DNA of 34,164 nucleotides from Aromatoleum toluolicum (lineage in GTDB: Bacteria > Pseudomonadota > Gammaproteobacteria > Burkholderiales > Rhodocyclaceae). The notes under the pieces are model-generated. The model was not told the DNA's origin. It did not search any database and worked only from the letters and a program-made list of their open reading frames with translations. The position numbers and the translations under genes are program-made. Shown one piece after another: positions 22,499 through 30,573 of the stretch (position 1 is the first letter of the stretch; each line of letters begins with the position of its first letter). The stretch lies in contig NZ_WTVS01000058.1 of the NCBI RefSeq assembly GCF_012911005.2, positions 1 through 34,164 of the forward strand. The letters are read 5' to 3'.

Positions 22499-25162
22499 AT
22501 GACAACTGAAACGGCGAATCCCGAATTCGTATTGAAGTGCACGCCGCCACGCGTGCCCAAGGAGCAACTGCTGCGCGGCCGCCTCAGCTGGGACGGTGAG
22601 GAGCTCACGCACAAGACGATCATCGAGGTCATTGCTCCTGCAGGCTTCGGCAAGACATCCCTGCTTGGCCAGTGGCGGCGCGAAGCCCTCAACCTTGGTG
22701 CGCTGGTCGCATGGCTGACGCTCGACGACCGGGACGACGTCGCCCGCTTTACCGGCGGGCTCGCGTATTCGATGAGGGTGGCAAGCGGACGGCCGACGTT
22801 CGAGCGTGCCGTCGCACAGCTGATCCGCCAGGGCAGCAGCGACTTCGAAGGCCTGACGGCGTGGCTTGCCGAAGTCGCGAATCTCGGAGCCGAGACGGTG
22901 CTGATCCTCGACGAGGCGCAGGCGGCCCCGGACGCCGTTCAGCAGTCGCTGCTTTATCTGATCCTTAACGCGCCGCCGAATCTTCGCGTCGTCCTCGCTT
23001 CGCGCAAGGCGCTGCAGCTTCCGCTCTCGAGCTTTCTGGCGCGGGGCCTGTATGCCTCTGTCGGTGCGGACCGGCTGCGCTTCACGCGCCAGGAAACGGC
23101 CGAGATCCTGAAGACGCGATTCAAGGATCGGATCGACGCCGAATCCTGCATGCGCCTGCACGAGAAGGCCGCCGGTTGGCCGCTGGGGCTCCAGCTGGCG
23201 ATGGTGGTCATTGAACGCCAGGCCGATCTGAACGCGGCGATCGCGACGATGGATGCCGCGACGGGCGATCTCGAGCGCTATTTCCTTGAGGGCCTGCTGC
23301 GGGATCTGGAGCCGCGTATCGTCGAGTTTCTCGTCCGCATCTCGATTCTCGACGCCTTGCAGGTCGACCTGTGCGCAATCGTCTCCGGCTACGAGGATAC
23401 TCCCGAGGTGCTGGCGCACCTGCGTGATTCGCTGCCGATCTTCGCTGACGGGCTCACCACGGACTGGATCCGGTTTCACCCCATGGTGCGCGAGTTTCTC
23501 GCCGGGCAGTTGCGCAAGCGCCCCGACGGCGAGCGGCAGGCCCTGCACGGGCGGGCGGCGCGCTGGTTGGCCGACCATGGCATGCGCGAGGCGGCGGCGG
23601 ACCAGGCACTCGCGGCGGGCGAGGATGCACTGGCATACGGCCTGATCAGCGAATGCATATACGGTGCCGCACTCGAAGGCGACCATGTCCGCCTCATGTA
23701 CTGGCTGGAGCGCATGCCGCCCGCAGAACTTGAGCGCCATCCACGCACGCTGCTCGGTGCCGCCTGGGTGCTTGCCCTGAGCGAGCGGCACCAGGAGGCG
23801 ACGCGGCTGATCGAGAAGGTGCGTGGAAATTCCGCAGCGCCGGTGGAAGAAGGTTTCGAGAGCGCTTTGATCAGTGGCGCGGCGGCGTATTTCGCCGATC
23901 GGATCGACGAAATGGAGAGCATTCTTGCGCCATGGAAGGGGCACGATGGCTCGGCATCGCCGCCCCTCAAGGCGATCTACGCCAATTGCACGGCGGTTGC
24001 CCAGATCTACCGCGGCAATCCGGAGCGGGCGAGACATCTGATCCGGGCGGCGTACGTCGACGTGCCCGCCGGACTGCATGCGGTGCGCGGCTGGGCCGAG
24101 TGGGGGATCGGCTTCAGCTACCTGTGGGAGGGGCACGTGCAGCTCGCGCAGGAGTGGCTCGCAGAACCCTCCCGACGTGCGGACGACGCCATCGGCCGCC
24201 GCAATGGCGTGAGTGCGATGCTGGCCTCGGCATTGGCGATGGCCCACTGGGAGCTCGGCGACACGGATGCGGCGGAAGACGTGCTGCTGGGACGGCTGGA
24301 CGTGCTGGAGCACGTCTCGGCACCGGAAGCGATCGTGATGGGGTACCAGGTTGCCGCCCGGCTTGCGCGAATGAAGGGGCAGCATCGACGTGCGCTCGAT
24401 CTGCTCGACAACCTGTTCGCACTCGGCGAAGTCCGCAAGATGCCGCGTTACTGCGTCGCGAGCCTGTTCGAACAGGCCCGCATGCATATGATGCAGGGTC
24501 GCGCGCGATCCTGTCTCGATGCATGTGAGCGCCTCGAAGCGATGGCGCCCGAATTGGAGACGAACACCCTCCTTGGGCGCCTCTTGCTGCTGCGGATGGG
24601 CCTGGCGCGCGGTTACGGTGCGATCGCGAGCTGTGACTGGGAAAAGGCTCTGGCCATCCTCGAACCCCTGCACGACGAAACGGAGAAGATGCGGCGCGGA
24701 CGGGAAGGCGTGGAGACCAAGTTCCTCATTGCGTTTGCGTGCAGGCATCGCGGCCTGGAATGGAAGACCCGGCTGGACGAGGCGGTTGGCCTCGCCGATA
24801 TCTTCGGCATGCGTCGTGCGCTCAACTATCTGCAGCCCCTGGTCGGCGAGTGGGAAAGTGAGGAAGTGGCTGGCGACGAACTCGTGCCCGAACGTCCGCC
24901 GGTTCCGCCGCGGCGCACGTCGGTTCCCCCCTCCCATGCGACGGTCGTGAGGACGGGCGGGCTACTGACCGCGAAGGAAGAAGAAATTCTTCAATTGCTC
25001 GGGCGCAATCTGACGAACAAGCAGATCGCGAGTGCCCTGAGCATCAGCGACGAGACCGTCAAGTGGCACGTCAAGAACATGTTCGTCAAGTTCAATGCGG
25101 GCTCGCGACGGCACGTGGTCGACCGCGCCCGCATGCTGGGTGTCCTCAGCGATCCATACTGA
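22499..25162 (+). CDS. MalT-type LuxR-family ATP-dependent transcriptional regulator
   Basis: An 887-residue STAND-class regulator. A Walker A motif APAGFGKTSLL has its GKT at 51-53 and a Walker B VLILDEAQ lies near 135-142. A winged-helix region and a long TPR-like helical solenoid (about 350-800) follow. The C-terminal LuxR helix-turn-helix (about 820-883) reads LTNKQIASALSISDETVKWHVKNMF. Such proteins activate transcription when an inducer and ATP cause oligomerisation. It follows the catabolic operon in the same direction and may regulate it, the convergent ligase, or the DUF1302 set; AcoK/MalT-like regulators are often next to hydrophobic-compound genes. The ribosome site at the ATG is weak. 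Confidence 0.92.
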   Translation: MTTETANPEFVLKCTPPRVPKEQLLRGRLSWDGEELTHKTIIEVIAPAGFGKTSLLGQWRREALNLGALVAWLTLDDRDDVARFTGGLAYSMRVASGRPTFERAVAQLIRQGSSDFEGLTAWLAEVANLGAETVLILDEAQAAPDAVQQSLLYLILNAPPNLRVVLASRKALQLPLSSFLARGLYASVGADRLRFTRQETAEILKTRFKDRIDAESCMRLHEKAAGWPLGLQLAMVVIERQADLNAAIATMDAATGDLERYFLEGLLRDLEPRIVEFLVRISILDALQVDLCAIVSGYEDTPEVLAHLRDSLPIFADGLTTDWIRFHPMVREFLAGQLRKRPDGERQALHGRAARWLADHGMREAAADQALAAGEDALAYGLISECIYGAALEGDHVRLMYWLERMPPAELERHPRTLLGAAWVLALSERHQEATRLIEKVRGNSAAPVEEGFESALISGAAAYFADRIDEMESILAPWKGHDGSASPPLKAIYANCTAVAQIYRGNPERARHLIRAAYVDVPAGLHAVRGWAEWGIGFSYLWEGHVQLAQEWLAEPSRRADDAIGRRNGVSAMLASALAMAHWELGDTDAAEDVLLGRLDVLEHVSAPEAIVMGYQVAARLARMKGQHRRALDLLDNLFALGEVRKMPRYCVASLFEQARMHMMQGRARSCLDACERLEAMAPELETNTLLGRLLLLRMGLARGYGAIASCDWEKALAILEPLHDETEKMRRGREGVETKFLIAFACRHRGLEWKTRLDEAVGLADIFGMRRALNYLQPLVGEWESEEVAGDELVPERPPVPPRRTSVPPSHATVVRTGGLLTAKEEEILQLLGRNLTNKQIASALSISDETVKWHVKNMFVKFNAGSRRHVVDRARMLGVLSDPY

Positions 25163-25170
25163 GCCGCCGG

Positions 25171-26826
25171 TCAGACCACGGGAGCGGCGGTCTCCACCGG
25201 CCAAGGGTGTGCGGCGAACATTTCCCGTAACTGCCCCTTGCGCACCTTTCCTGTGGCTGTATGCGGAATGTGCTCGACAAAGGACACGTCGTCCGGCAAC
25301 CAGCGCCGGTCGATTCTTTGCGCGAGGTAGTCGAGCAGTTCTTCCCGGCTCATCTCGCAGCAGCTTCGCGTCACGACGACCAGCAGTCGGCGGGAGCGCG
25401 GCTGTGTACCGGGAAACGCGATCAGTGCGGCCTCGAACACGCCGGGGTGGCCGATTGCGACGGCCTCGAGTTCGCCCGAGGAAATCCATTCTCCGCCACT
25501 CTTGATCGCGTCTGCAGCCCGATCGGTGACCCGTAGCCAGCCCTTGCCATCGATCGTCGCGATATCTCCGGTTGCGAAGAATCCTTCTGTGTCGAGCGGC
25601 GATGTCCCCGTCGCCTTGAAATAACCGGCGGCGACCCAGGGACCGCGCAGGCGCAGGTGCCCCCGCGTGTGCCCATCGTGGGGCACGCGCCGGCCGGTGT
25701 CGTCGATGAGGCGCAATTCGACCCCGAACGGCGCACGCCCCTGTCTGGCCCCCGGCGGCGTCGCCCCTTCGTCCGCTTCGCCCTGCCCGGAAAGGGGGGC
25801 GCCCACCGCACCGATAGGCGAGCTCTCCGTCATCCCCCAGACCTGCGTGACGGTGGCCCCGAACTGCGACGCGAACCGTTCGGTTAGCTCACCGCCCGGC
25901 ACGGCGCCGCCGATGACGACGCGGCGCAGACGGAGTTCCTTGCGGGGATTGCGGTGCGTGGCGTCGGCATGGGCGAATATCGGTGCCCAGACTTTGGGTC
26001 CGCCGAGTGCGAGCGTGGCGCGCTCATCGCGCATCAGTTCGTACAGGCTTCTGCCGTCGTTGGCCGGCCCCGGCAGCACGAGTTTCATGCCACACATCGC
26101 CGCGGCGTAAGGCACGCCCCAGCCATTGACGTGAAACATCGGTGCCGCCAGCAGCGCGGACTCGCTGGCGGAAAGCGCCATGCTGTCGGCTGCGCATAGC
26201 GCGAACGCGTGCAGCACGGTCGAGCGGTGCGAGTACAGGACACCCTTGGGCGTTCCCGTCGTCCCCGCCGTGTAGCACAGCGACGAGGCCGTGGTTTCAT
26301 CGAAGACTGGCCAGGTGAAATCTTCATCCGTCCCGGCGATCAGGTCTTCATAGCAGAGCAGATTCGGTATGTCGCTCAGCGGAAGATTCCTGCGGTCCGT
26401 CATGGCCACGAAGTGCTTCACCGTCCTGAGCATCGGCGCCAGGCGTTCGACCAGCGGTGCAAAGGTGATGTCGAAGAATAGATGCTGGTCTTCGGCGTGA
26501 TTGATGACGTATTCGAGCTGCTCGGGAAATTGCCGCGGATGGATGGTGTGGAGAACGGCGCCGATCCCGGAAACACCGTAGTACATTTCCATGTGGCGGT
26601 AGCCGTTCCATGCCAGGGTGCCAATTCGTTCGCCGGGCTTCACGCCGAGCGCGAGCAGCGCCCTGGCCACGCCCTTCGAGCGTCGCGCGATGTCCCGATA
26701 CGTGCTGCGATTGATCGTCCCCTCCGCCGTGCGGGAGACGATTTCCGCTTCGGGGTGGCACCTTGCCGCATGTTCGATAAGCGAAGAAACGAGCAGGGGA
26801 ACGTCCTGCATGAGTCCCTTGAGCAT
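25171..26826 (-). CDS. medium/long-chain acyl-CoA ligase (AlkK-like)
   Basis: A second AMP-forming ligase, 551 residues. The motif SLCYTAGTTGTPKGVLYSH (about 180-198), VWGMTESSPIGAV, FFATGDIATIDGKGWLRVTDRAADAIKSGGEWISS and the C-terminal TATGKVRKGQL lysine are all present. The closest general type is the AlkK/medium-chain fatty-acid ligase group, and the HPRQFPEQLEYVINHAED segment is characteristic of it. The ATG at 26826 follows AGGAGG, so an upstream in-frame ATG (26844) is not favoured. It converges on the LuxR gene with only 8 bp between stops. Confidence 0.92.
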   Translation of the reverse strand: MLKGLMQDVPLLVSSLIEHAARCHPEAEIVSRTAEGTINRSTYRDIARRSKGVARALLALGVKPGERIGTLAWNGYRHMEMYYGVSGIGAVLHTIHPRQFPEQLEYVINHAEDQHLFFDITFAPLVERLAPMLRTVKHFVAMTDRRNLPLSDIPNLLCYEDLIAGTDEDFTWPVFDETTASSLCYTAGTTGTPKGVLYSHRSTVLHAFALCAADSMALSASESALLAAPMFHVNGWGVPYAAAMCGMKLVLPGPANDGRSLYELMRDERATLALGGPKVWAPIFAHADATHRNPRKELRLRRVVIGGAVPGGELTERFASQFGATVTQVWGMTESSPIGAVGAPLSGQGEADEGATPPGARQGRAPFGVELRLIDDTGRRVPHDGHTRGHLRLRGPWVAAGYFKATGTSPLDTEGFFATGDIATIDGKGWLRVTDRAADAIKSGGEWISSGELEAVAIGHPGVFEAALIAFPGTQPRSRRLLVVVTRSCCEMSREELLDYLAQRIDRRWLPDDVSFVEHIPHTATGKVRKGQLREMFAAHPWPVETAAPVV

Positions 26827-26982
26827 GGGCTGCCTCCTGAGCATGTCCGGATCCGCTGGTACAGGAAAAGGTTAAGGCATCTGCCGGAATCGGAAACCAC
26901 CTTGCAAGGGGGGTGAGCACTCGCCGGGCGGAGCCTCGTTGAGCTCGGGCGCAATAGTGGGGGCCGCTCCGACGGAACCGGG

Positions 26983-28011
26983 CTAGGCGTGACTCGCGTC
27001 CGAGGGCGCGAGATTCACGATGTGCGAGAAGATGCGACGGAATTCTGTCTTGCTGCTGCGACTGAAACGCGGATCGCCGTCTTCGGAGAATGCCGCGTTG
27101 ATCCAGTCCCAATCTTCGGGGGTCAGATGGCATTGCGCTGCCGGGAGAATGACACGCTCGAGGCGTTCCATGTGTTCCCATATGGATCGTTCGCAGCGGC
27201 TAGCGGCATCCCTGATCGCCGCAGGATCGCCCTTGCCCTCGAGATAGCGATCGATGGACGTCGCGAGTTCGTCGAAGAGGCCACAGTCCTGGTCATGACG
27301 CCGGCTCAGTTCGGCGAGTTCAGCGTCGTAACGCGATGAGCGCTCGTGCAGCCGGGGCAGAAGGTATTCCTCTTCCTTCGGCCGATGATGAGTTGCCGAA
27401 AACGTCGTGACATAGTGGATCACCGTGCGCATGAGTTCGGCGTGTGGCGGCTCTCGCAATTCGCCTTGGTTGTCGAGCAGGTTCAGCAGCGCGTGAAGGG
27501 CTGCAGCGAGCGAGCGGTGATCGTCCCGGATGGCGTCCATCGCTTGCGACAGGGCGGGCGGATTGGAGGTGGCGGCGACGAGCACGGGCATGCCGGCATT
27601 GACCAGGACCTTCAGGGTCTGTGATCCCAGCATCATGCCGATGTTGCTTCGCCGGCCGTGCGAGGCCATGTAGATGAGATCGCAGTCGGCCTCCCGTGCC
27701 GCAGCTATGATTGCACGGGCCGGCGAATCGCTGACCGCCGTCGCGGAGCCGCATGGGATGGCGAATGCCCGCGCGGCGGCTTCGGCCTTCGCGAGGAGTT
27801 CGCGCACGCGACCCTCGAAGGCATAGGCGAACTTCGCCGGGGACGTCAGCCGAACGATTTCGGCCTCGCCGTCGAGCGCCGAGGCATAGTCCGGCTGTGC
27901 GTGAAAGAAGGTGATTCGGGCGCCGAGTGTGCGGGCGAATTCAACTGCGTTGCTGCAGATTTCCGTCGAGAGGTCGGTTCCGTCGATGGGCACGAGTAGG
28001 TGGCGGTACAT
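26983..28011 (-). CDS. universal stress protein fused to a hemerythrin-like domain
   Basis: A 342-residue fusion. Residues 1-150 are a UspA domain (YRHLLVPIDGTDLS start; DLIYMASHGRRSNIGMMLGSQTLKVLVNAGMPVLV nucleotide-binding end). Residues about 160-310 form a hemerythrin/HHE four-helix domain with iron-ligand candidates in DDHRSL, THHRPKEEEYLLPRLHE, SRRHDQD and EHMERLE. Such a domain may sense or bind oxygen, nitric oxide or iron, pairing stress response with redox state. The ATG at 28011 follows AGGAGCC. It sits downstream of the GGDEF/EAL gene on the same strand, separated by a hairpin, and is probably expressed separately. Confidence 0.9.
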   Translation of the reverse strand: MYRHLLVPIDGTDLSTEICSNAVEFARTLGARITFFHAQPDYASALDGEAEIVRLTSPAKFAYAFEGRVRELLAKAEAAARAFAIPCGSATAVSDSPARAIIAAAREADCDLIYMASHGRRSNIGMMLGSQTLKVLVNAGMPVLVAATSNPPALSQAMDAIRDDHRSLAAALHALLNLLDNQGELREPPHAELMRTVIHYVTTFSATHHRPKEEEYLLPRLHERSSRYDAELAELSRRHDQDCGLFDELATSIDRYLEGKGDPAAIRDAASRCERSIWEHMERLERVILPAAQCHLTPEDWDWINAAFSEDGDPRFSRSSKTEFRRIFSHIVNLAPSDASHA

Positions 28012-28160
28012 GTGGGCTCCTGGAAACTGGGCGAATCGGGCGCTTGTGCCGTGCCCGGCCCGGACGGCCATGGTCACACCGTCATCGATCCGGTCATTGC
28101 AGTCGGCCCGCCGTCGACGGGGGGTCATTCGCAGCCGATTCTAATCCCGTCGGAATGCCT

Positions 28161-28190
28161 CGCCACCCCCTCCGCGGAGGGGGGCTGGCG
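28161..28190 (-). terminator. strong hairpin downstream of the GGDEF/EAL gene
   Basis: CCCCCTCCGCGGAGGGGG (28166-28183) is an 18-bp perfect palindrome, flanked by CGCCA (28161-28165) and TGGCG (28186-28190), which also pair. It starts 45 bp after the stop codon at 28235 on the minus strand. There is no T-run, so it is a possible terminator or 3' stabiliser rather than a textbook intrinsic terminator. Confidence 0.45.
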
Positions 28191-28234
28191 GCGACCGCAA
28201 ACATGGAGCCGACCGCCGATCAGGCCTTCCGGGC

Positions 28235-30166
28235 TTAGCTTTGCGGATGCCAGCAGGAGAGTCTCTCCCATTCCGGGAACTCTCCAGCGGGAATTGGCCT
28301 GCTGATGAAATAGCCTTGTGCCGAGTCGCAGCCGAGAATCGCCAGACGCTCCCACACGGCCTTGCTCTCGACACCTTCCGCGACGACCTTGAGGCCCAGG
28401 TTGTGCCCCAACTCGATCGTCGATCGCACGATGATTTCAGAGTCATCGTTGGCAAGCATGTTTCCGACGAAGGACTGGTCGATCTTCAGGGTGTCGACGG
28501 GAAGTTTCTGCAGATAGGTGAGGCTCGAGTAGCCGGTTCCGTAGTCGTCGATCAGTAGTTCGACACCCAGATCCTTGAGCCGGGTGAGGATTTCCAGCGC
28601 GCCAATGGGCTCCTCCATCAGGGCACTTTCAGTGAGTTCGAACTGGATCAGCTCCGGCTTGGTTCCCCAAGTGTCGAACAGCCCCTTGATGCGATCGAGC
28701 AGGCGCGGGTCGCGCAGGTCATGAGCGGACAGATTCACCGACATCGGCAGATCCATGCCGCCTTCCGCCCATGCGTAGCTCTGGCGGAACGCAGCTTCCA
28801 GCACCCATTGAGTGAGCGGCGTGATCAGGCCGGCATGCTCCGCAATCTTGATGAAATCACCGGTCGAGAGCATTCCATGTTTGGGATGCTGCCAGCGCAC
28901 CAGTGCCTCGGCCCCGCAGACGCGCTGGGTCTCGAGGTGGACCTTGGGTTGGCAGTAGAGGAGGAGTTCATTCTTCGCGATGGCGTGTCTCAGCTCGCCC
29001 ATCAGCGACAGACGACGTGCGAATTCCCGGTCCGGACTGCCACGGTAGAGCGTATGGCCCGAGGCAGTGTGCCGTGCCTGGCCGGCCGCGACAGTCGCGC
29101 GGCGGAGAAGGTCGTCGGCGTCGGTCCCGTGGCCGGGAAACAGCGCGATGCCAATGCTGGCGCGTGAATCCACCGCGAACTCGGTCAAGTCGACCGGCTC
29201 ACGCAGAATCCTCAGCAGATTCTGCGCGACCTGAGTGGCGTGTTCCGACCCGGCATCGGTAAGCAGCACGGCGAACTCGTCTTCGCCCACGCGGGCCACC
29301 AATCTGGCCTGATCGGTAAAGGCAAGAAGGCGGGAGTGAATCGTTTGCAGGAAGCGCTCTCCCTCGCGGTAGCCGAGGGTTTCGTTGATCTCCTGCAACT
29401 GCCCCATCTTCAGCACAAGCAGGGCAAGTGGATTGAATTCCTGTCTCGCGCCTTCGAGGGCCTGGCTCAGTTGTGCGCAGAGCGAGAGCCGGTTGGGCAG
29501 TCCGGTCAGCGGGTCGCAGTAGGCCATGCGCTCGATGGTCCTCTCTGCTTCGCGGTGCTTGACGCGGGTGCGCAGATTCGAGATCCCGTAGGCAAGATCG
29601 TCAGCCAACTCGCAGAGCAGACGCATCTCGGTCTCGTCGAAGGCGTCCGGGTCCGCGGCCAGCATGCTCAGCGCACCGACGATTTCGCCGTCGATGCGAA
29701 GGGGTAAGGCGGTGGCGGCGGCATAGCCGGCCTTCTGCGCGTAATCGCGAATCGGGGCGTACGAGGGTTCGGTGAGAAGGTGCCTTCCGACCGACGGTTC
29801 GCCGGTGCGGATTGCGGTGGCAACCGCCCATTCACCGAAGCCGGTGTCGGCCCAGGTGAGGGGCAAGCGTTCGAGATGCACGCGGTCGATGCCGACGCAG
29901 GCCATCAGGTGGATGCTTTTCTGTTCGTCGTGTTCGGCGTAGCACACGGTTGCAACTCGGTAGCCTCCATCTTCGACGATCACCCTGCACATTTCATGCA
30001 GCAGTTCCGGCTCATCCGTTGCCCGCAGCAGAGTCCGGTTCCCGGCACTCAGGGTGCGCAAAGCGCGGACCGTTCTCGCGAGCACGGGCGAGCAGTCGGC
30101 GGCTGGTGGGGGCGTTCGCTCAGGACGGGATGGGCTAAGGCGCCGCGGTGTTGCCTGGTGCTTCAT
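28235..30166 (-). CDS. GAF-GGDEF-EAL cyclic-di-GMP regulatory protein
   Basis: About 643 residues. The N-terminal GAF sensor domain (about 55-210, segments CRVIVEDGGYRVATVCYAE, TALPLRIDGEIVGALSMLA) precedes a GGDEF domain (about 225-385), whose signature reads RVGEDEF rather than GGDEF. The EAL domain (about 395-640) keeps its catalytic residues: EALVRWQHP, MSVNLSAHDL, ELTES, IDDYGTGYSSL, LKIDQSF, AEGVES and QGY. It should degrade c-di-GMP; the altered GGDEF may be inactive or act as a GTP-sensing module. The ATG at 30166 is chosen as the first ATG in frame, but its ribosome site is poor; a TTG at 30271 would add 35 residues. Divergent from the DUF1302 operon. Confidence 0.9.
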   Translation of the reverse strand: MKHQATPRRLSPSRPERTPPPAADCSPVLARTVRALRTLSAGNRTLLRATDEPELLHEMCRVIVEDGGYRVATVCYAEHDEQKSIHLMACVGIDRVHLERLPLTWADTGFGEWAVATAIRTGEPSVGRHLLTEPSYAPIRDYAQKAGYAAATALPLRIDGEIVGALSMLAADPDAFDETEMRLLCELADDLAYGISNLRTRVKHREAERTIERMAYCDPLTGLPNRLSLCAQLSQALEGARQEFNPLALLVLKMGQLQEINETLGYREGERFLQTIHSRLLAFTDQARLVARVGEDEFAVLLTDAGSEHATQVAQNLLRILREPVDLTEFAVDSRASIGIALFPGHGTDADDLLRRATVAAGQARHTASGHTLYRGSPDREFARRLSLMGELRHAIAKNELLLYCQPKVHLETQRVCGAEALVRWQHPKHGMLSTGDFIKIAEHAGLITPLTQWVLEAAFRQSYAWAEGGMDLPMSVNLSAHDLRDPRLLDRIKGLFDTWGTKPELIQFELTESALMEEPIGALEILTRLKDLGVELLIDDYGTGYSSLTYLQKLPVDTLKIDQSFVGNMLANDDSEIIVRSTIELGHNLGLKVVAEGVESKAVWERLAILGCDSAQGYFISRPIPAGEFPEWERLSCWHPQS

Positions 30167-30286
30167 GTTTTTTGGACCCTCGATAGCGTGCAGCGTCCCT
30201 GCGGTCCTTCCACGTGATGCAGTATTCTGGCAGTCACAGGCCGCGCAGTACGAATCTCGGGAGTTGGACAAGATCCCGCAACGCCC

Positions 30287-30302
30287 ATTCGTACCTACGA
30301 AT
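30287..30302. promoter_or_regulatory. candidate operator palindrome
   Basis: ATTCGTA-CC-TACGAAT is a perfect inverted repeat with 7-bp arms, partly overlapping a -10-like TATAAA on the plus strand. Size and symmetry fit a dimeric repressor or a LuxR-type HTH site. Which regulator binds is unknown. Confidence 0.5.
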
Positions 30303-30445
30303 ATAAATAAAGACTAGTCCCTCCACTCCAGGAATAAAGATCGCGCGTGCCCGACGGTGAATTCGTCGTGCCCGTTGCATCAATTCCCCACAGCTACTTC
30401 ACAAATCAAAGAGAGGCGGCCGCGAAAGCGCGTGACCTCAATTGG

Positions 30446-30480
30446 CACTTTTCACCACTCCTCGCAGGGGGGTGAAAGTG
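30446..30480 (+). other. hairpin in the DUF1302 leader
   Basis: CACTTTTCACC (30446-30456) pairs with GGTGAAAGTG (30471-30480) with one bulged T. Inside, CCT and AGG can pair around CGC. It lies 94 bp before the DUF1302 start and may control leader stability or be a protein site. Confidence 0.45.
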
Positions 30481-30573
30481 AAGGCATCAATGCGCAGAAT
30501 GAGTTGCGTCCAGAGTGCAGGTGCCGGACGAGCGGAATTGACAAAGCCAACCAAAAAAGAGGGGCTGAAGACG

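Larger units (their letters stand above)
30167..30573. promoter_or_regulatory. divergent promoter region between the c-di-GMP gene and the DUF1302 operon
   Basis: No gene is supported in these 407 bp. An AT-rich patch (30285-30345) contains a 16-bp palindrome overlapping a TATAAA sequence (30302-30307), and a hairpin-forming repeat lies at 30446-30480; both are listed separately. The plus-strand leader would be over 200 nt long if transcription starts near the AT-rich patch. Confidence 0.5.

Noticed and set aside
21140-24937. A very long minus-strand open frame (over 1200 codons) opposite the thiolase and LuxR genes
   Set aside because: The plus-strand frames have unmistakable thiolase and MalT/LuxR motifs; the antisense frame is a by-product of high GC3 codon use and has no recognisable domain or ribosome site.
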